Notes: generated by a model from the letters alone, not told the origin. Numbered from the stretch's first letter, positions 24,779 to 37,083 are shown. The stretch is DNA of 52,531 nucleotides from Thiomonas sp. FB-6 (GCF_000377645.1 NZ_KB898491.1:1-52531); one strand, 5' to 3'. Made by a program: numbers and translations.

Positions 24779-26767
24779 TCAATGTGCGGAAGCAGCTGGG
24801 AGCAGCTTCCATACGGATAGGCCCCGGGGGGGCAGTTCCAGCGCGCCCAGCAGGCGCGTGGCCTCGCCTTGCGGTGGCTCCCAGCGCACCGGCGAATCGG
24901 AGAAGTTCAGGGCCAGCGCCAGCTCGCCGACGCGGCTGATGCGCAGTCCCTCGGGCAGGCGTTGCAGGCCCAGTCCAGCGGCCGGCGCCAGGTGTTCGAT
25001 CAGCGCCAGCCAGCCGGCCTGGTCGAGCCAGGCGGCCAGGTACCAGCAGTCGTCCTTGCGGGTCAGCGCGGCGGAGCCGTCGGCGAAGCGCGCCTGCGCC
25101 TGCGCGCCGCGCAGCGCCAACTGCTCGCACCAGCGCGACGCCCGCAGCGTGGGGCCGTCGTCGCCCAGGCGCAGCGGCAATTCCACGCCCGGCGGCAGCG
25201 AGCTCACCCGCTGCACCTGCACGCCGGCGAGTTCGGCGAAGGCACCGGGCGCCAGGCCGGCAGGAATGTGCAGTTCTTCCGTCTTGGAGCCCGCGCGGGG
25301 CCCCAGCAGCACCTGCGCGCCGCTGCGCCGCAGCGCCTCGGCCAGCGCGGCCTCGCCGCGCAGCTGCGCCGGCAGCAGCACCAGCGCGTAGCCTTGCAGT
25401 TCGGCGCCGGGGGGCAGCAGGTCCACGTCCAGGCCCCACTGGCGCAGCGCGGCGTAGGCACGAAAGCAGGCCTCCAGCGCCAGGTAGTCGCGGCCCTGGG
25501 GCTGGATGTCGGCCATCCACAGGCTGGCGTAGTCGAACACCAGCGCCACCGGGGCCTGCCGGCGCTGGCGCGCCGCGCGCAGCGGCTCGCGCAGGGCGTC
25601 GAGCTCGCGCGCGACCTGGGCGACCTCCAGCGCGCCCAGGTCGTCGCTGCCGTCGGGGCGTTGCAGCCCCGCGTGCATCTGCTCCTGCGCGTAGGGGGCC
25701 TGGCGCCAGCGGAAGTAGCTGATCACCTCGGCGCCGTGGGCCAGGGCCTGCCAGCTCCACAATCGCACCATGCCGGGATGCGGGGCGGGGTTCCACTGCG
25801 CCCAGTTCACCGGTCCCGGCTGCTGCTCCATGACCCACCAGCGTCCCTGGCACATGCCGCGGTACAGATCGTGGTGGAAGGCGGGAATGTCGGGGTGTCC
25901 GGTGAAGGCGTGGCGCTGCTTCTCGTGCGCGTCGAGGAAGAAGTTCTGCGTGGCGCCCAGGGGGTAGGAATCCCAGGCGGCCACGTCCAGGTCGCGCGCC
26001 AGGCGGTGGTGGTCGAACTCGGTGAAAAACCCCATGAAGTTGTGCAGCACGTCGCGGCCCGGCGAGTGCCTGCGCAGGATGTCCACCTGCATGCGGTTGA
26101 ACTCGGCCACCTCGTCGGAGGCGAAGCGCCGCCAGTCGAGGCGATGCGAGGGGTTGGCCTCGGTCACCGTGCCGGCGGGGGGATCCACCTGCGCGAAGTC
26201 GGTGTATTCCTGGCTCCAGAACACCGTGCCCCAGGCCTGGTTGAGGGCTTCGATGGTGCCGTAGCGCTGCTGCAGCCACGCGCGGAAACGCTCGCGTGCC
26301 GCGGCGGAGTAGCTCAGCACGGTCGAGTGGCAGCCGTATTCGTTGTCGGTCTGCCAGGCGCACACGGCCTCGTGGCTGCCGTAGCGCTCGGCCATCAGCG
26401 TGACGATACGTGCGGCCTGCGCCCGGTATTGCGGGCTGGAGAAGCAGTAGTGGCGCCGCGAGCCGAAGCCGCGCGCATGTCCGTGCTCGTCCAGCGCCAG
26501 GATGTCCGGATGCGCATCGACCAGCCATTTGGGAGGGGTGGCGGTGGGCGTTCCCAGCACCACGCGCAGTTCGTGCCGGTGCAGGGTGTCGAGGGCCTGG
26601 TCCAGCCAGTCCCAGCACAACTCGCCGCTACGCGGCTCGATGCGGCTCCAGGCGAATTCGCCGATGCGCACCACGCGCAGCCCGAGTTCGCGCATGTGGC
26701 GAGCGTCGCGCTCCCACAACTCCCGCGGCCATTGCTCGGGGTAATAGCACACGCCCAGTTCGATCAT
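24779..26767 (-). CDS. GH42 beta-galactosidase
   Basis: This 662-aa glycoside hydrolase family 42 enzyme begins [14 protein letters not shown]. The acid/base is Glu143 in WQTDNEYG and the nucleophile Glu314 in [20 protein letters not shown] and the trimerisation and C-terminal beta domains follow. No signal peptide is seen, so it acts inside the cell. GH42 enzymes hydrolyse small beta-galactosides rather than lactose preferentially. Placement between the ATPase and the binding-protein genes ties it to the imported substrate, and with the GH36 enzyme it can remove both alpha- and beta-linked galactose. Confidence 0.93.
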   Translation of the reverse strand: MIELGVCYYPEQWPRELWERDARHMRELGLRVVRIGEFAWSRIEPRSGELCWDWLDQALDTLHRHELRVVLGTPTATPPKWLVDAHPDILALDEHGHARGFGSRRHYCFSSPQYRAQAARIVTLMAERYGSHEAVCAWQTDNEYGCHSTVLSYSAAARERFRAWLQQRYGTIEALNQAWGTVFWSQEYTDFAQVDPPAGTVTEANPSHRLDWRRFASDEVAEFNRMQVDILRRHSPGRDVLHNFMGFFTEFDHHRLARDLDVAAWDSYPLGATQNFFLDAHEKQRHAFTGHPDIPAFHHDLYRGMCQGRWWVMEQQPGPVNWAQWNPAPHPGMVRLWSWQALAHGAEVISYFRWRQAPYAQEQMHAGLQRPDGSDDLGALEVAQVARELDALREPLRAARQRRQAPVALVFDYASLWMADIQPQGRDYLALEACFRAYAALRQWGLDVDLLPPGAELQGYALVLLPAQLRGEAALAEALRRSGAQVLLGPRAGSKTEELHIPAGLAPGAFAELAGVQVQRVSSLPPGVELPLRLGDDGPTLRASRWCEQLALRGAQAQARFADGSAALTRKDDCWYLAAWLDQAGWLALIEHLAPAAGLGLQRLPEGLRISRVGELALALNFSDSPVRWEPPQGEATRLLGALELPPRGLSVWKLLPAASAH

Positions 26768-26794
26768 GCTCAGGCTCTCCGGTGCGCGCGGCGC

Positions 26795-27949
<1,155 letters not shown>

Positions 27950-28007
27950 GATCGGTACGGGTGGGCCCGGGCGACGAGGCCGCCGGGGCGGAAGGAAGAG
28001 GGCGCGA

Positions 28008-29738
28008 TCAGTGGGATTCGCGGGGCACCGCGTCGCCGCGGCAGCCGGTGAGAAAGTCCAGGTCGGCGCCCAGGTCGGCCTGCTGCACATGGCGCACGTA
28101 CAGGCGCACGTAGCCCGAGTCGGGCAGCGGCGGCGGGCTCCAGGCGGCGCGCCTGCGCTGCAGCTCGGCCTCCTCCACGAGCAGCTGCAGGCGCCGCGCG
28201 CCGACGTCGAGCTCGATCAGGTCGCCGTCGCGCACCAGCGCCAGCGGTCCGCCGGCGGCGGCCTCCGGCGCGGTGTGCAGCACCACGGTGCCGAAGGCGG
28301 TGCCGCTCATGCGCGCGTCGGAAATGCGCACCATGTCGGTCACGCCCTGGCGCAGCAGCTTGGGCGGCAGGCCCATGTTGCCCACCTCGGCCATGCCGGG
28401 GTAGCCGCGCGGGCCGCAGTTCTTCAGCACCAGCACCGAGCCGGCGTCCACGTCCAGCTCGGGGTCGGCGATGCGTGCCTTGTAGTCCTCGATCGACTCG
28501 AACACCACCGCCCGCCCGGTGTGGCGCAGCAGGCCGGGCGTGGCGGCGGAAGGCTTGAGCACCGCGCCGTCGGGCGCCAGGTTGCCGCGCAGCACCGCGA
28601 GGCCCCCCTGGTCGACCAGCGGATCGGACAGCGGGCGGATCACCTGATCGTCGTCGCACTGGGCCTGCATCACGTGGTCGGCCAGCACGCCGCCGGCGAC
28701 GCTGGGCGCGCGGCCGTGCAGCAGCCCGGCCTCGAGCAGGCGCCGCAGCACCACCGGCAGGCCTCCGGCGTAGTAGAAGTCCTCCATCAGGAAACGCCCC
28801 GAAGGCATCAGGTCGACGATGGTCGGCACGTCGCGCCCGAGGCGGTCCCAGTCGTCCAGGCTCAGCGGCACGCCCACGCGTCCGGCGATGGCCAGCAGGT
28901 GGATCACCGCGTTGGTCGAGCCGCCGATGGCGCCGCACACGCGGATGGCGTTCTCGAAGGCTTCGCGGGTCAGCACCTGGGAGGGCCGAAGGTCCTCGCG
29001 CACCAATTCGACGATGCGCCGCCCGGCGCGCTGAGCCAGGTCGGCGCGCCGCGCGTCGACGGCGGGAATCGCCGCGTTGCCGGGCAGGGCGATGCCCATG
29101 GCCTCGACCAGGCAGGCCATGGTCGAGGCCGTGCCCATGGTCATGCACACGCCGCTGGAGCGGGACATGCAGCGCTCGGCCTGCATGAACTCCTGCTCGC
29201 TCATGGTGCCGGCGGCGACCGCCTCGGCGAATTTCCACACGTGGGTGCCCGAGCCGATGGCCTGGCCGCGGAAACGCCCGTTGAGCATGGCGCCCCCCGA
29301 GACCACGATGGTCGGCAGGTTCACGCTGGCCGCGCCCATCAGCGTGGCCGGGGTGGTCTTGTCGCAGCCGGCCAGCAGCACCACGCCGTCCAGCGGGTGG
29401 GCGCGGATGGCTTCCTCCACGTCCATGCTGGCCAGGTTGCGGAACAGCATGGCCGTCGGGCGCATCAGGGTCTCGCCCAGCGAGCTGACCGGGAATTCCA
29501 GCGGCAGCCCGCCGGCCTGCAGCACCCCGTGGCGTACCCGCTCGGCCAGATCCCGGAAGTGGTGGTTGCAGGGGGTCAGGTCGCTCCAGGTGTTGCAGAT
29601 GCCGATCACCGGGCGGCCGTCGAAGCTGTCGTCGGGCAGGCCCTCGCTTTTCATCCAGCTGCGGTGGATGAAGTTGTCCTTGCTGCGGCCCTCGAACCAG
29701 GCCTGGGAACGTCGCTTCTTCGGCGGGGATGACGACAT
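28008..29738 (-). CDS. IlvD/Edd-family sugar-acid dehydratase (L-arabonate/D-galactonate type)
   Basis: This 576-aa Fe-S dehydratase removes water from an aldonate to give a 2-keto-3-deoxy acid. Cluster ligands are Cys57 (LTPCN), Cys125 (AGCDKTTP) and Cys198 (SGVCMTMGTASTM), with the metal-site Lys127. The opening RSQAWFEGRSKDNFIHRSWM and GICNTWSDLTPCN are typical of the pentonate/hexonate branch (arabonate, xylonate), not branched-chain amino acid IlvD. L-arabonate and D-galactonate share the relevant stereochemistry, so with dgoK/dgoA nearby, D-galactonate is a good candidate substrate. It is the first metabolic gene after the AraC regulator and heads the galactoside transcript. Confidence 0.85.
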   Translation of the reverse strand: MSSSPPKKRRSQAWFEGRSKDNFIHRSWMKSEGLPDDSFDGRPVIGICNTWSDLTPCNHHFRDLAERVRHGVLQAGGLPLEFPVSSLGETLMRPTAMLFRNLASMDVEEAIRAHPLDGVVLLAGCDKTTPATLMGAASVNLPTIVVSGGAMLNGRFRGQAIGSGTHVWKFAEAVAAGTMSEQEFMQAERCMSRSSGVCMTMGTASTMACLVEAMGIALPGNAAIPAVDARRADLAQRAGRRIVELVREDLRPSQVLTREAFENAIRVCGAIGGSTNAVIHLLAIAGRVGVPLSLDDWDRLGRDVPTIVDLMPSGRFLMEDFYYAGGLPVVLRRLLEAGLLHGRAPSVAGGVLADHVMQAQCDDDQVIRPLSDPLVDQGGLAVLRGNLAPDGAVLKPSAATPGLLRHTGRAVVFESIEDYKARIADPELDVDAGSVLVLKNCGPRGYPGMAEVGNMGLPPKLLRQGVTDMVRISDARMSGTAFGTVVLHTAPEAAAGGPLALVRDGDLIELDVGARRLQLLVEEAELQRRRAAWSPPPLPDSGYVRLYVRHVQQADLGADLDFLTGCRGDAVPRESH

Positions 29739-29859
29739 GGCGGGTAGGTGCGCACGGAATTCGTGGGAGGAATGACATTCATCCTACAAATAAACCGCAT
29801 CCGGCAACTCCGAGGTATCCCTAGGAGCCTGGGCCGCGCGGCTGGCGCTCGCCGCCGGC

Positions 29860-30849
29860 TCAATCCCCCGCGGGTGCGGGGATGGCGCGGCGGCGTGCGG
29901 CGCGGCGCAGCGAAGGAGGGCGCCGGTCGAGTCGCCCGGCGTCGCGCGGCGGGGCCGCGGCTTCGGGGCCCGGGCCCTGGGCGAACTGGCGCCGGTAGGC
30001 GCTGGGCGTGGTCTGGCGCGCGGCCTTGAACTGGCGATTGAAATGCGCGAGGTTGCCGAAGCCGCAGCGCGCGGCCACCTCGGACACCGGCAGGCGCGTG
30101 TCGGCCAGCAGGCGGCAGGCGCGGCCGATGCGCAGGCGCGTGAGGTGCTGCACCACGCTTTCCCCCAGGTGTTGCAGGAAGTAGCGCTGCAGGCTGCGCG
30201 GGGACCAGTGCGCGGCCGCGCAGAGGTCGGCCAGGCGCAGCGGCTCGGCCAGGCGCGATTCCATCAGCGCCAGCACGCGGTTGATGCGCTCGGGTTCGTG
30301 CCCCGTGGCGGCGCCGGCGGCCCCGGCGGGGCCGGCGAAGGCGGCGGGCGAGGCCAGCGCCTGCGCCGGGGCATCGGCCAGGCGGCACAGCAGATCGAGG
30401 GTAGCCGCCAGGCGACGGCGCGGCTCGGCCGCGAGCAGTTCGGGCAGTTGCTCGCGCATGGCCTGCGCTTGCGCCGCGGGAAAGCACAGGCCGCAGGTGC
30501 CGCGGCGCAGCAGGCGATGCAGGGGCTCGTACTCGGGGCAGCAGTCGGCCAGGCGCCGCGCCCAGGCGCCGTCGAACCACACCACGATCGCCACCTGCGG
30601 CTGGGCCGCATCGGCGGAGCGGTTGGAGGCCCAGGTGTGCGCGAGATCCGGCGGAACCAGCACCAGGTCGTCGGCGCCGTACTCGGCCACCGAATCCCCG
30701 ATGTAGCGCTTGCCGTGGCTGTTGAGGGTCAGCGTGAGTTCGTACTCGGGGTGGTGGTGCCACTCGAAGGGAATGCGAGGCAGGCGCCGGTGGTAGATGC
30801 GCACCGAGCCATGCGCGCCGAAATCCACATGCTCATAAGCGGGCTTCAT
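29860..30849 (-). CDS. AraC-family transcriptional regulator
   Basis: This 329-aa regulator has an N-terminal cupin-like sensing domain ([17 protein letters not shown], residues 28-44) and a C-terminal pair of helix-turn-helix motifs (about 185-290: [38 protein letters not shown]). A disordered Arg/Pro-rich tail of about 38 residues follows the DNA-binding domain. It lies 121 bp upstream of the dehydratase on the same strand and is divergent from the YbiU-like gene, so it may activate the galactoside operon, its divergent neighbour, or both. Confidence 0.87.
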   Translation of the reverse strand: MKPAYEHVDFGAHGSVRIYHRRLPRIPFEWHHHPEYELTLTLNSHGKRYIGDSVAEYGADDLVLVPPDLAHTWASNRSADAAQPQVAIVVWFDGAWARRLADCCPEYEPLHRLLRRGTCGLCFPAAQAQAMREQLPELLAAEPRRRLAATLDLLCRLADAPAQALASPAAFAGPAGAAGAATGHEPERINRVLALMESRLAEPLRLADLCAAAHWSPRSLQRYFLQHLGESVVQHLTRLRIGRACRLLADTRLPVSEVAARCGFGNLAHFNRQFKAARQTTPSAYRRQFAQGPGPEAAAPPRDAGRLDRRPPSLRRAARRRAIPAPAGD

Positions 30850-30955
30850 GGCGGAATCCGCAGCAACAATGGCGGGATCCTATCACTTGGCCGGGCTTCG
30901 CGAACCTATGCTGCGCCCATCGCCGGAACACACATTCCAATTCCTGGAGACGAGC

Positions 30956-32230
30956 ATGGCCGCACTGCAGATCGATGACCTCCCCGCAACCATCCGCGCC
31001 GTCAAGGCGCGTCTGCGCGAGCAGCTTCCCGACTACGCCCGGGTGTACGCGCAGCTCGAAGCCGACATGCGCGCGCAGGCGGCGGAGATCGCCGAGCTGC
31101 GCGGCCGCGGCCTGCCGGTGATTCCCGAGATCGCCTACGCCGACATCGCCGAAGGCCGGGTGAGCGAGGCGCAGGCCCAGCTGGTGCGCAGGCGCGGCGC
31201 CTGCGTGATCCGGCGCGTGTTCGAGCCGGCGCGGGCCCGGGCCTGGGACTCCGAGATCGCCGACTACGTCCAGCGCAACGACCTCGACGCGCGCCTGGCC
31301 CACCGCGCCGAGGACAAGTATTTCGGCCAGCTGGCGTCGAGCAAGCCGCAGATCTACGGCGTGTACTGGTCGCGCCCGCAGGTGCTTGCGCGCCAGTCGC
31401 CCGAGCTCGGCGCCACCCGCGTGTTCCTCAACCGCCTGTGGCGCAGCCACAGCGAGGGCCGCCAGCATTTCGACCCCGAGCGCGTGCCGGCCTACGCCGA
31501 CCGGCTGCGCCGGCGCCCGCCGGGCTCGGATTCCCTCGGGCTGTCGCCGCATTGCGACGGCGGCTCGGTGGAGCGCTGGATCGACGACAACTTCCGCAGG
31601 GTCTACCGCCACGTGTTCGACGGGAGCTGGCAGCGCTACGACCCCTTCGACGCCGCGTGGCGCCCGGAGGTGCGCGAGGTGGCGTCGCCGGCGGTGTGTT
31701 CCATGTTCCGCACCTTCCAGGGCTGGACCGCGCTGACCCGCCAGGGCCCCGGCGACGGCACGCTGCAGCTGGTGCCCATCGCCAATTCCATGGCCTACAT
31801 CCTGATGCGCGCGCTGCAGGACGACGTGGCCGACGACGACCTGTGCGGCGCGCTGCCCGGGCGCGCGCTGTCCATCGCCCCGCGCTGGCACGCGCCGCTG
31901 TTCGACGCGCTGTCGTCGATTCCGCTGATGGAGCCGGGCGACGCGGTGTTCTGGCACTGCGACCTGATCCACGCGGTGGAGGACGCGCACCGCGGAACCG
32001 GCTACAGCAACGTCATGTACATCGCCGCCACGCCGGGCTGCGCCAAGAACGACGAGTACCTGCGGCGCCAGCTGCCGGCCTTCCTCGAGGGACGCAGCCC
32101 GCCGGATTTCCCGGCCGACGACTTCGAGACCGACTTCGTGGGGCGCGCCGGAGCGGACATGCTCAGCCCGCTGGGCCGCGAGCAACTCGGGCTCGACGCG
32201 CAGGCCGGGGAGACCGCCAGGAGGGCATGA
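30956..32230 (+). CDS. YbiU/DUF1479-family Fe(II)/2-oxoglutarate oxygenase-like protein
   Basis: This 424-aa protein matches E. coli YbiU in length (421). The cupin core shows [12 protein letters not shown] (the HxD iron pair) and later [12 protein letters not shown] with a following Arg, consistent with Fe(II) and 2-oxoglutarate binding. The biological substrate is not known to me. ATG 30956 was chosen because upstream codons in the frame lie in the divergent promoter region; TGGAGA lies 6 nt upstream. It sits between an AraC regulator and an Frc-type transporter, hinting at sugar or sugar-acid metabolism. Confidence 0.8.
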   Translation: MAALQIDDLPATIRAVKARLREQLPDYARVYAQLEADMRAQAAEIAELRGRGLPVIPEIAYADIAEGRVSEAQAQLVRRRGACVIRRVFEPARARAWDSEIADYVQRNDLDARLAHRAEDKYFGQLASSKPQIYGVYWSRPQVLARQSPELGATRVFLNRLWRSHSEGRQHFDPERVPAYADRLRRRPPGSDSLGLSPHCDGGSVERWIDDNFRRVYRHVFDGSWQRYDPFDAAWRPEVREVASPAVCSMFRTFQGWTALTRQGPGDGTLQLVPIANSMAYILMRALQDDVADDDLCGALPGRALSIAPRWHAPLFDALSSIPLMEPGDAVFWHCDLIHAVEDAHRGTGYSNVMYIAATPGCAKNDEYLRRQLPAFLEGRSPPDFPADDFETDFVGRAGADMLSPLGREQLGLDAQAGETARRA

Positions 32231-32269
32231 CATTCGGGTTTGTCCCGTGCGGGTTTTCCATTTGTACAT

Positions 32270-32290
32270 CGCATTGATTTATTTAATGCG
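32270..32290. promoter_or_regulatory. Candidate operator upstream of the Frc-type transporter
   Basis: CGCATT-N9-AATGCG is a perfect 6-bp inverted repeat in the AT-rich part of the 177-bp gap upstream of the binding-protein gene. The spacer and flanks include TTATTT, reminiscent of ROK (NagC/Mlc) boxes, and a ROK regulator is encoded in this operon. No clear -10 was identified. Confidence 0.4.
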
Positions 32291-32407
32291 GGGGGCAACA
32301 ATGGCGCCGTTCCCGGATGCGGCCACGAGCGTGTCCGGGAGCAGCGACGCCAGTGCCGGCATTCTCGGCACGCCATTCCATAAGCCCTGAGCACGAGGAG
32401 ACGAACC

Positions 32408-33403
32408 ATGAAATTCCGCCTTGCCGCGCTGGTCGCGGTACTCGCCGGCGCCGCCGGCGCCAGCCAGGCCGCCGAGCCGGTGATCGGCCTGATCACCAAG
32501 ACCGACACCAATCCCTACTTCGTGACCATGCAGAAGGGCGCGAAGCAGGAGGCCGCCAAGCTCGGCGCCAAGCTGATCACCGGCTCCGGGCGCTTCGACG
32601 GCGACAACTCCAGCCAGGTGACGGCGCTGGAGAACATGAGCGCAGCCGGGGCCAAGACCATCCTGATCACCCCGGGGGATTCCAAGGCCATCGTCCCGAC
32701 CATCGAGAAGGTGCGCAAGCAGGGCGTGATGGTCATCGCGCTGGACAGCCCGACCGAGCCCGCCAGCGCGGTCAACGCGCTGTACGCCACCGACAACTAC
32801 CAGGCCGGTGAACTCATCGGCGCCTACGCGGCCAAGGTGATGAAGGGCAAGAAGCCGGTCATCGCCACCCTCGACCTGTTCCCCGGCAGCCCGGTGGGCG
32901 CGCAGCGCCACAACGGTTTCATGAAGGGCTTCGGGCTGCCGGCGGCGGCGGCCAGCAGCAACGAGCTGTCCAAGGATTCCGACATCGTCTGCATGGCCGA
33001 CAGCGACGGCGACCAGGCCAAGGGCCAGACGGCGATGCAGAACTGCCTGCAGAAGAACCCGAACATCAACCTGGTCTACGCCATCAACGAACCGGCGGCC
33101 GCGGGCGCCTACCAGGCGCTCAAGCAGGCCGGGCGCGAGAAGGACGTGGCCATCGTGGCCATCGACGGCGGCTGCAAGGGCGTCGAGCAGGTCGCGCAGG
33201 GCATCATCACCGCGACCGCGCAGCAGTACCCGCTGAAAATGGCCGCGCTCGGGGTCGAGGCCGGCGTGGCCTACGCCAAGACCGGCAAGATGGTCTCGGG
33301 CTACCACAACACCGGCGTGAACCTGATCACCGACAAGCCCATCGCCGGCGTGGCCAGTCACGGCACCAAGTTCGGCATGCGCATGTGCTGGGGCAACCGC
33401 TGA
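32408..33403 (+). CDS. frcB: Sugar ABC transporter substrate-binding protein (FrcB-like)
   Basis: This 331-aa periplasmic protein of the ribose/fructose-binding family has a signal peptide ending near residue 21 (ASQA-AEP), then LITKTDTNPYFVTMQKGAK, ITPGDSKAIVPTI and NEPAAAGAYQAL. The start is supported by GAGGAG 7 nt upstream. Similarity in style is to FrcB of rhizobia (fructose, also ribose and mannose). It is the first gene of frcBCA-fucU-ROK and is followed by a very strong stem-loop. Confidence 0.87.
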   Translation: MKFRLAALVAVLAGAAGASQAAEPVIGLITKTDTNPYFVTMQKGAKQEAAKLGAKLITGSGRFDGDNSSQVTALENMSAAGAKTILITPGDSKAIVPTIEKVRKQGVMVIALDSPTEPASAVNALYATDNYQAGELIGAYAAKVMKGKKPVIATLDLFPGSPVGAQRHNGFMKGFGLPAAAASSNELSKDSDIVCMADSDGDQAKGQTAMQNCLQKNPNINLVYAINEPAAAGAYQALKQAGREKDVAIVAIDGGCKGVEQVAQGIITATAQQYPLKMAALGVEAGVAYAKTGKMVSGYHNTGVNLITDKPIAGVASHGTKFGMRMCWGNR

Positions 33404-33408
33404 GCTGG

Positions 33409-33446
33409 CTGGCCCGGGGCCGGGGGCAACCCGGCCCCGGGGCCAG
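33409..33446 (+). other. Very strong intercistronic stem-loop after frcB
   Basis: A perfect 12-bp stem (33413-33424 with 33430-33441) closes a 5-nt loop, and four more pairs continue below a one-base bulge. No U-tract follows and the permease gene continues in the same direction, so this is better read as an mRNA-stabilising or partial-termination element that raises binding-protein output than as an operon end. Confidence 0.65.
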
Positions 33447-33500
33447 GCCGACCCGATCCATCATCCGGCGCCGCCTGCGCGCCGTGCGGAGACCACCGCC

Positions 33501-34472
33501 GTGAACGCCCTCTCGATTCCCCAGCCCGCGCGGCTGCGCCTGAACTGGGCCAGCCTGGGCCCGCTGGCCGCCCTGGTGCTGGCCTGCGCCTTCTTCTCCA
33601 CCCAGAGCGACCGTTTCCTGCATCTGCAGAACTTCGCGCTGATCCTGCAGCAGGTGATGGTGGTCGGCACCATGGCCATCGGGCAGACCCTGATCATCCT
33701 GACCGCCGGCATCGACCTGAGCTGCGGCGCGATCATGGCGCTGTCCAACGTGGTCATCGCCAAGCTCGCCGTCACGCTGGGCTGGAACCCCTACCTGGCG
33801 GTGCTGGCCGGCGTGGCGCTGGCCGCCGGCATGGGCCTGGCCAACGGGCTGCTGGTGACCAAGGCGCGCCTGCCCTCGTTCATCGTCACGCTGGGCACCT
33901 TGAACATCGCCTTCGCCGCCACCCAGATCTATTCGGGCGCGCAGACCATCACCGGATTGCCGGGCCCGATCACCGCGCTGGGCAACCCGCTGATGGTGGC
34001 CGGCGCGCCCGTGCTGTGGGGCTCGCTGATCATGCTGGCGCTGTACCTGCTGGCCTGGCTGGCGCTGCGCGAGACCGCGCCGGGGCGCCATGTGTACGCG
34101 GTGGGCAACAGCCCGGAGGCGGCGCGCCTGAGCGGCATTTCCGTGCACCGCGTGCTGCTCGGCGTGTACACCACGGCGGGGGCGCTCTACGGCATCGCAG
34201 CGCTGCTGTCGCTGGCGCGCACCGGCGTGGGCGATCCGCAGGCCGGGCAGGTCGACAACCTGGCGGCCATCACCGCGGTGGTGCTGGGCGGCACCAGCCT
34301 GTTCGGCGGCCGAGGGCCGATCCTGGGCACCCTGGTGGGTGCGCTGATCGTCGGCGTGTTCCGCAACGGACTGACCCTGATGGGCGTGGAATCGGTCTAC
34401 CAGATGCTGATCACCGGGATCCTGGTGCTGCTCGCGGTGGCCACCGACCAGATCGTGCACAGGAACGGGTGA
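33501..34472 (+). CDS. frcC: Sugar ABC transporter permease (FrcC-like)
   Basis: This 323-aa inner-membrane protein of the RbsC/FrcC permease family has about eight to ten hydrophobic segments, with QTLIILTAGIDLSCGAIMAL and ITAVVLGGTSLFGGRGPILG, both hallmarks of the family. The start is GTG (33501) with GGAGA 8 nt upstream. It is followed after 31 bp by the ATPase gene. Confidence 0.9.
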   Translation: MNALSIPQPARLRLNWASLGPLAALVLACAFFSTQSDRFLHLQNFALILQQVMVVGTMAIGQTLIILTAGIDLSCGAIMALSNVVIAKLAVTLGWNPYLAVLAGVALAAGMGLANGLLVTKARLPSFIVTLGTLNIAFAATQIYSGAQTITGLPGPITALGNPLMVAGAPVLWGSLIMLALYLLAWLALRETAPGRHVYAVGNSPEAARLSGISVHRVLLGVYTTAGALYGIAALLSLARTGVGDPQAGQVDNLAAITAVVLGGTSLFGGRGPILGTLVGALIVGVFRNGLTLMGVESVYQMLITGILVLLAVATDQIVHRNG

Positions 34473-34503
34473 GATCATGAACGCACGCATGCAGGAGACT
34501 TCC

Positions 34504-35316
<813 letters not shown>

Positions 35317-35329
35317 GCCCATCCCTGCC

Positions 35330-35785
35330 ATGCTGAAGAACATCGATCCCCTGCTGACCCCCGAGTTGCTCAAGGTGCTGGCCGAGATGGGCCACGGCGA
35401 CGAGATCGCCGTGGTCGACGCCAACTTCACCGCGGCATCGCTGGCGGCGGCGCACGGCCGCGTGCTGCGCCTGGCGGGCGCCGGCCTCGTGGCCGCCTGC
35501 GACGCGGTGCTGTCGCTGTTGCCGCTGGACGCCGGCGACGCCAGCCCGGCCGCGTTCATGCAGCATGCCGGCATGCCCGAGGGCCAGCCCTCGGCGCTGC
35601 AGGCGCGGGTGATCGACTCGCTGGTGCGCGTGGGCGGGGTGCCGGCGCGTTCCTGCCAGGCCATGGAGCGCTTCGCCTTCTACGAGCGGGTGCGGCACGC
35701 CTGGGCCGTGGTGCAGACCTCCGAGGCGCAGCCTTTCGGCAATTTCCTGTTCAAGAAGGGCGTGATCCTCGCGCAGCAGGCATGA
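35330..35785 (+). CDS. RbsD/FucU-family sugar mutarotase
   Basis: This 151-aa enzyme interconverts sugar anomers or ring forms. LLKVLAEMGHGDEIAVVDANF (residues 13-33, with His22 and Asp30) and FAFYERVRHAWAVVQT plus FGNFLFKKGVI match E. coli FucU (L-fucose mutarotase, 140 aa) better than RbsD. It follows the ATPase by 13 nt and overlaps the ROK gene (ATGA). Its presence raises the question whether the transporter carries fructose, ribose or a 6-deoxy sugar such as L-fucose. Confidence 0.87.
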   Translation: MLKNIDPLLTPELLKVLAEMGHGDEIAVVDANFTAASLAAAHGRVLRLAGAGLVAACDAVLSLLPLDAGDASPAAFMQHAGMPEGQPSALQARVIDSLVRVGGVPARSCQAMERFAFYERVRHAWAVVQTSEAQPFGNFLFKKGVILAQQA

Positions 35786-37050
35786 GGATGGAATCCTCGA
35801 GCGACGAGCCGCGGGGAGACGAGGCGCCGCCGGGCGACGAGGCGCCTGCGCGCACGCGGGCCTGGGCGCGCGGCTCGAACCACGTCGGCATGCGCCAGTT
35901 CAACGAGCGGGTGGTGCTGCAGGCCATCCGCGTGCAGGGCAGTTGCTCGAAGGCGGAGATCGCGCGCAGGACCCACCTGACCGCGCAGACCGTGCAGCAG
36001 ATCATCGGCCGCCTGGAGGCCGACGGGCTGGTGCTCAAGCAGGGCAGGGTGCGTGGACGCGTCGGCCAGCCCTCGGTGCCCATGGCGCTCAACCCCGACG
36101 GCGCCTACGCCATCGGGCTGACCATCGGCCGGCGCAACGCCGAGGTTCTGCTGGTCGACTTCTGCGCCAAGGTGCGGCGGCGCCTGAACGTCGAGTACGC
36201 CTTCCCCGACCCGCAGACCCTGTTCGCGCGCATCGAGGAGATGGTCTCCAGCCTGCTCGAGGATCTGGGGCCCGCGCAATCCCAGTTGCTGTGCGGCATC
36301 GGCGTGGCCGCGCCGCTGTCGCTGGAAGCCTGGCAGGGCCTGCTGGGCTTCGAGTCGCAGGCGCGCGCCTGGCAGGCCATCGACATCCGCGCGCGCATCG
36401 AGCAGATGTTCGGCATGCCGGTGCGGTTCATCAAGGACACCAGCGCCGCCTGCGTGGCCGAGCTGGTGGTGGGCCGCGGGCACGATACCCGCGACTTCCT
36501 GTACCTGTTCATGGATACCTTCATCGGCGGCGGGCTGGTGCTCAACAACCAGCTGCACGTGGGCCTGCACGGCAATGCCGGCGCGGTGGGTTCGCTGCCG
36601 GTGCGCCTGGCCCTGCCCGGGCAGCGCGAGCGGCCCGAGCAACTGCTGGGCGTGGCGTCGCTGCACCAGTTGCAAGCCGCCTACCGGGAAGCCGGGCTGG
36701 AGCCGCTGGCCTGGCGCGACCAGCGCGCGCTGGCCGCGCCGTGGCGCGAGCACACGCTGCGCTGGATGGATTCGGCAGCCTTCGCCATCGCGCTGGCCAT
36801 CCACAACGTCAGCTGCCTGCTCGACATCGACCACGTGATCATGGACGGCTGCTTCAGCGCGGACTTGCGCGATGCGCTGCTGCAGCGCCTGCCGCAGGCC
36901 ATGGACGCCTACGACTGGCAGGGGGTGGTGCGCCCGCGCATCCACGCCGGCGCGGTGGGTGCCGACGCGCGCGCGCTCGGTGCCGCGCTGCTGCCGCTGT
37001 ACGCCGAGTTCATGCCCAGCCCCGAACTTTTCCTGAAGGCGCTACGCTGA
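35782..37050 (+). CDS. ROK-family transcriptional regulator
   Basis: This 422-aa protein has an N-terminal winged helix (about 45-95: CSKAEIARRTHLTAQTVQQI) fused to a ROK sugar-kinase-like domain. The Zn-binding CxCGxxGCxE motif normally found near residue 260-270 is absent, and the nucleotide motif DxGxT reads GLTIGRR, so it has no kinase function. It overlaps the FucU gene (ATGA) and is probably the local repressor of the Frc operon. The N-terminus is Glu/Asp/Pro-rich and low in complexity. Confidence 0.87.
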   Translation: MRMESSSDEPRGDEAPPGDEAPARTRAWARGSNHVGMRQFNERVVLQAIRVQGSCSKAEIARRTHLTAQTVQQIIGRLEADGLVLKQGRVRGRVGQPSVPMALNPDGAYAIGLTIGRRNAEVLLVDFCAKVRRRLNVEYAFPDPQTLFARIEEMVSSLLEDLGPAQSQLLCGIGVAAPLSLEAWQGLLGFESQARAWQAIDIRARIEQMFGMPVRFIKDTSAACVAELVVGRGHDTRDFLYLFMDTFIGGGLVLNNQLHVGLHGNAGAVGSLPVRLALPGQRERPEQLLGVASLHQLQAAYREAGLEPLAWRDQRALAAPWREHTLRWMDSAAFAIALAIHNVSCLLDIDHVIMDGCFSADLRDALLQRLPQAMDAYDWQGVVRPRIHAGAVGADARALGAALLPLYAEFMPSPELFLKALR

Positions 37051-37083
37051 AGCCCGCGTTCCGTTTCGAGATCCACCGTACCG

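Noticed and set aside
35330-36000. Assigning the Frc-type locus to L-fucose degradation because of the FucU-like gene
   Set aside because: No fucose dehydrogenase, fuconolactonase or fuconate dehydratase is nearby; the mutarotase alone does not fix the substrate.
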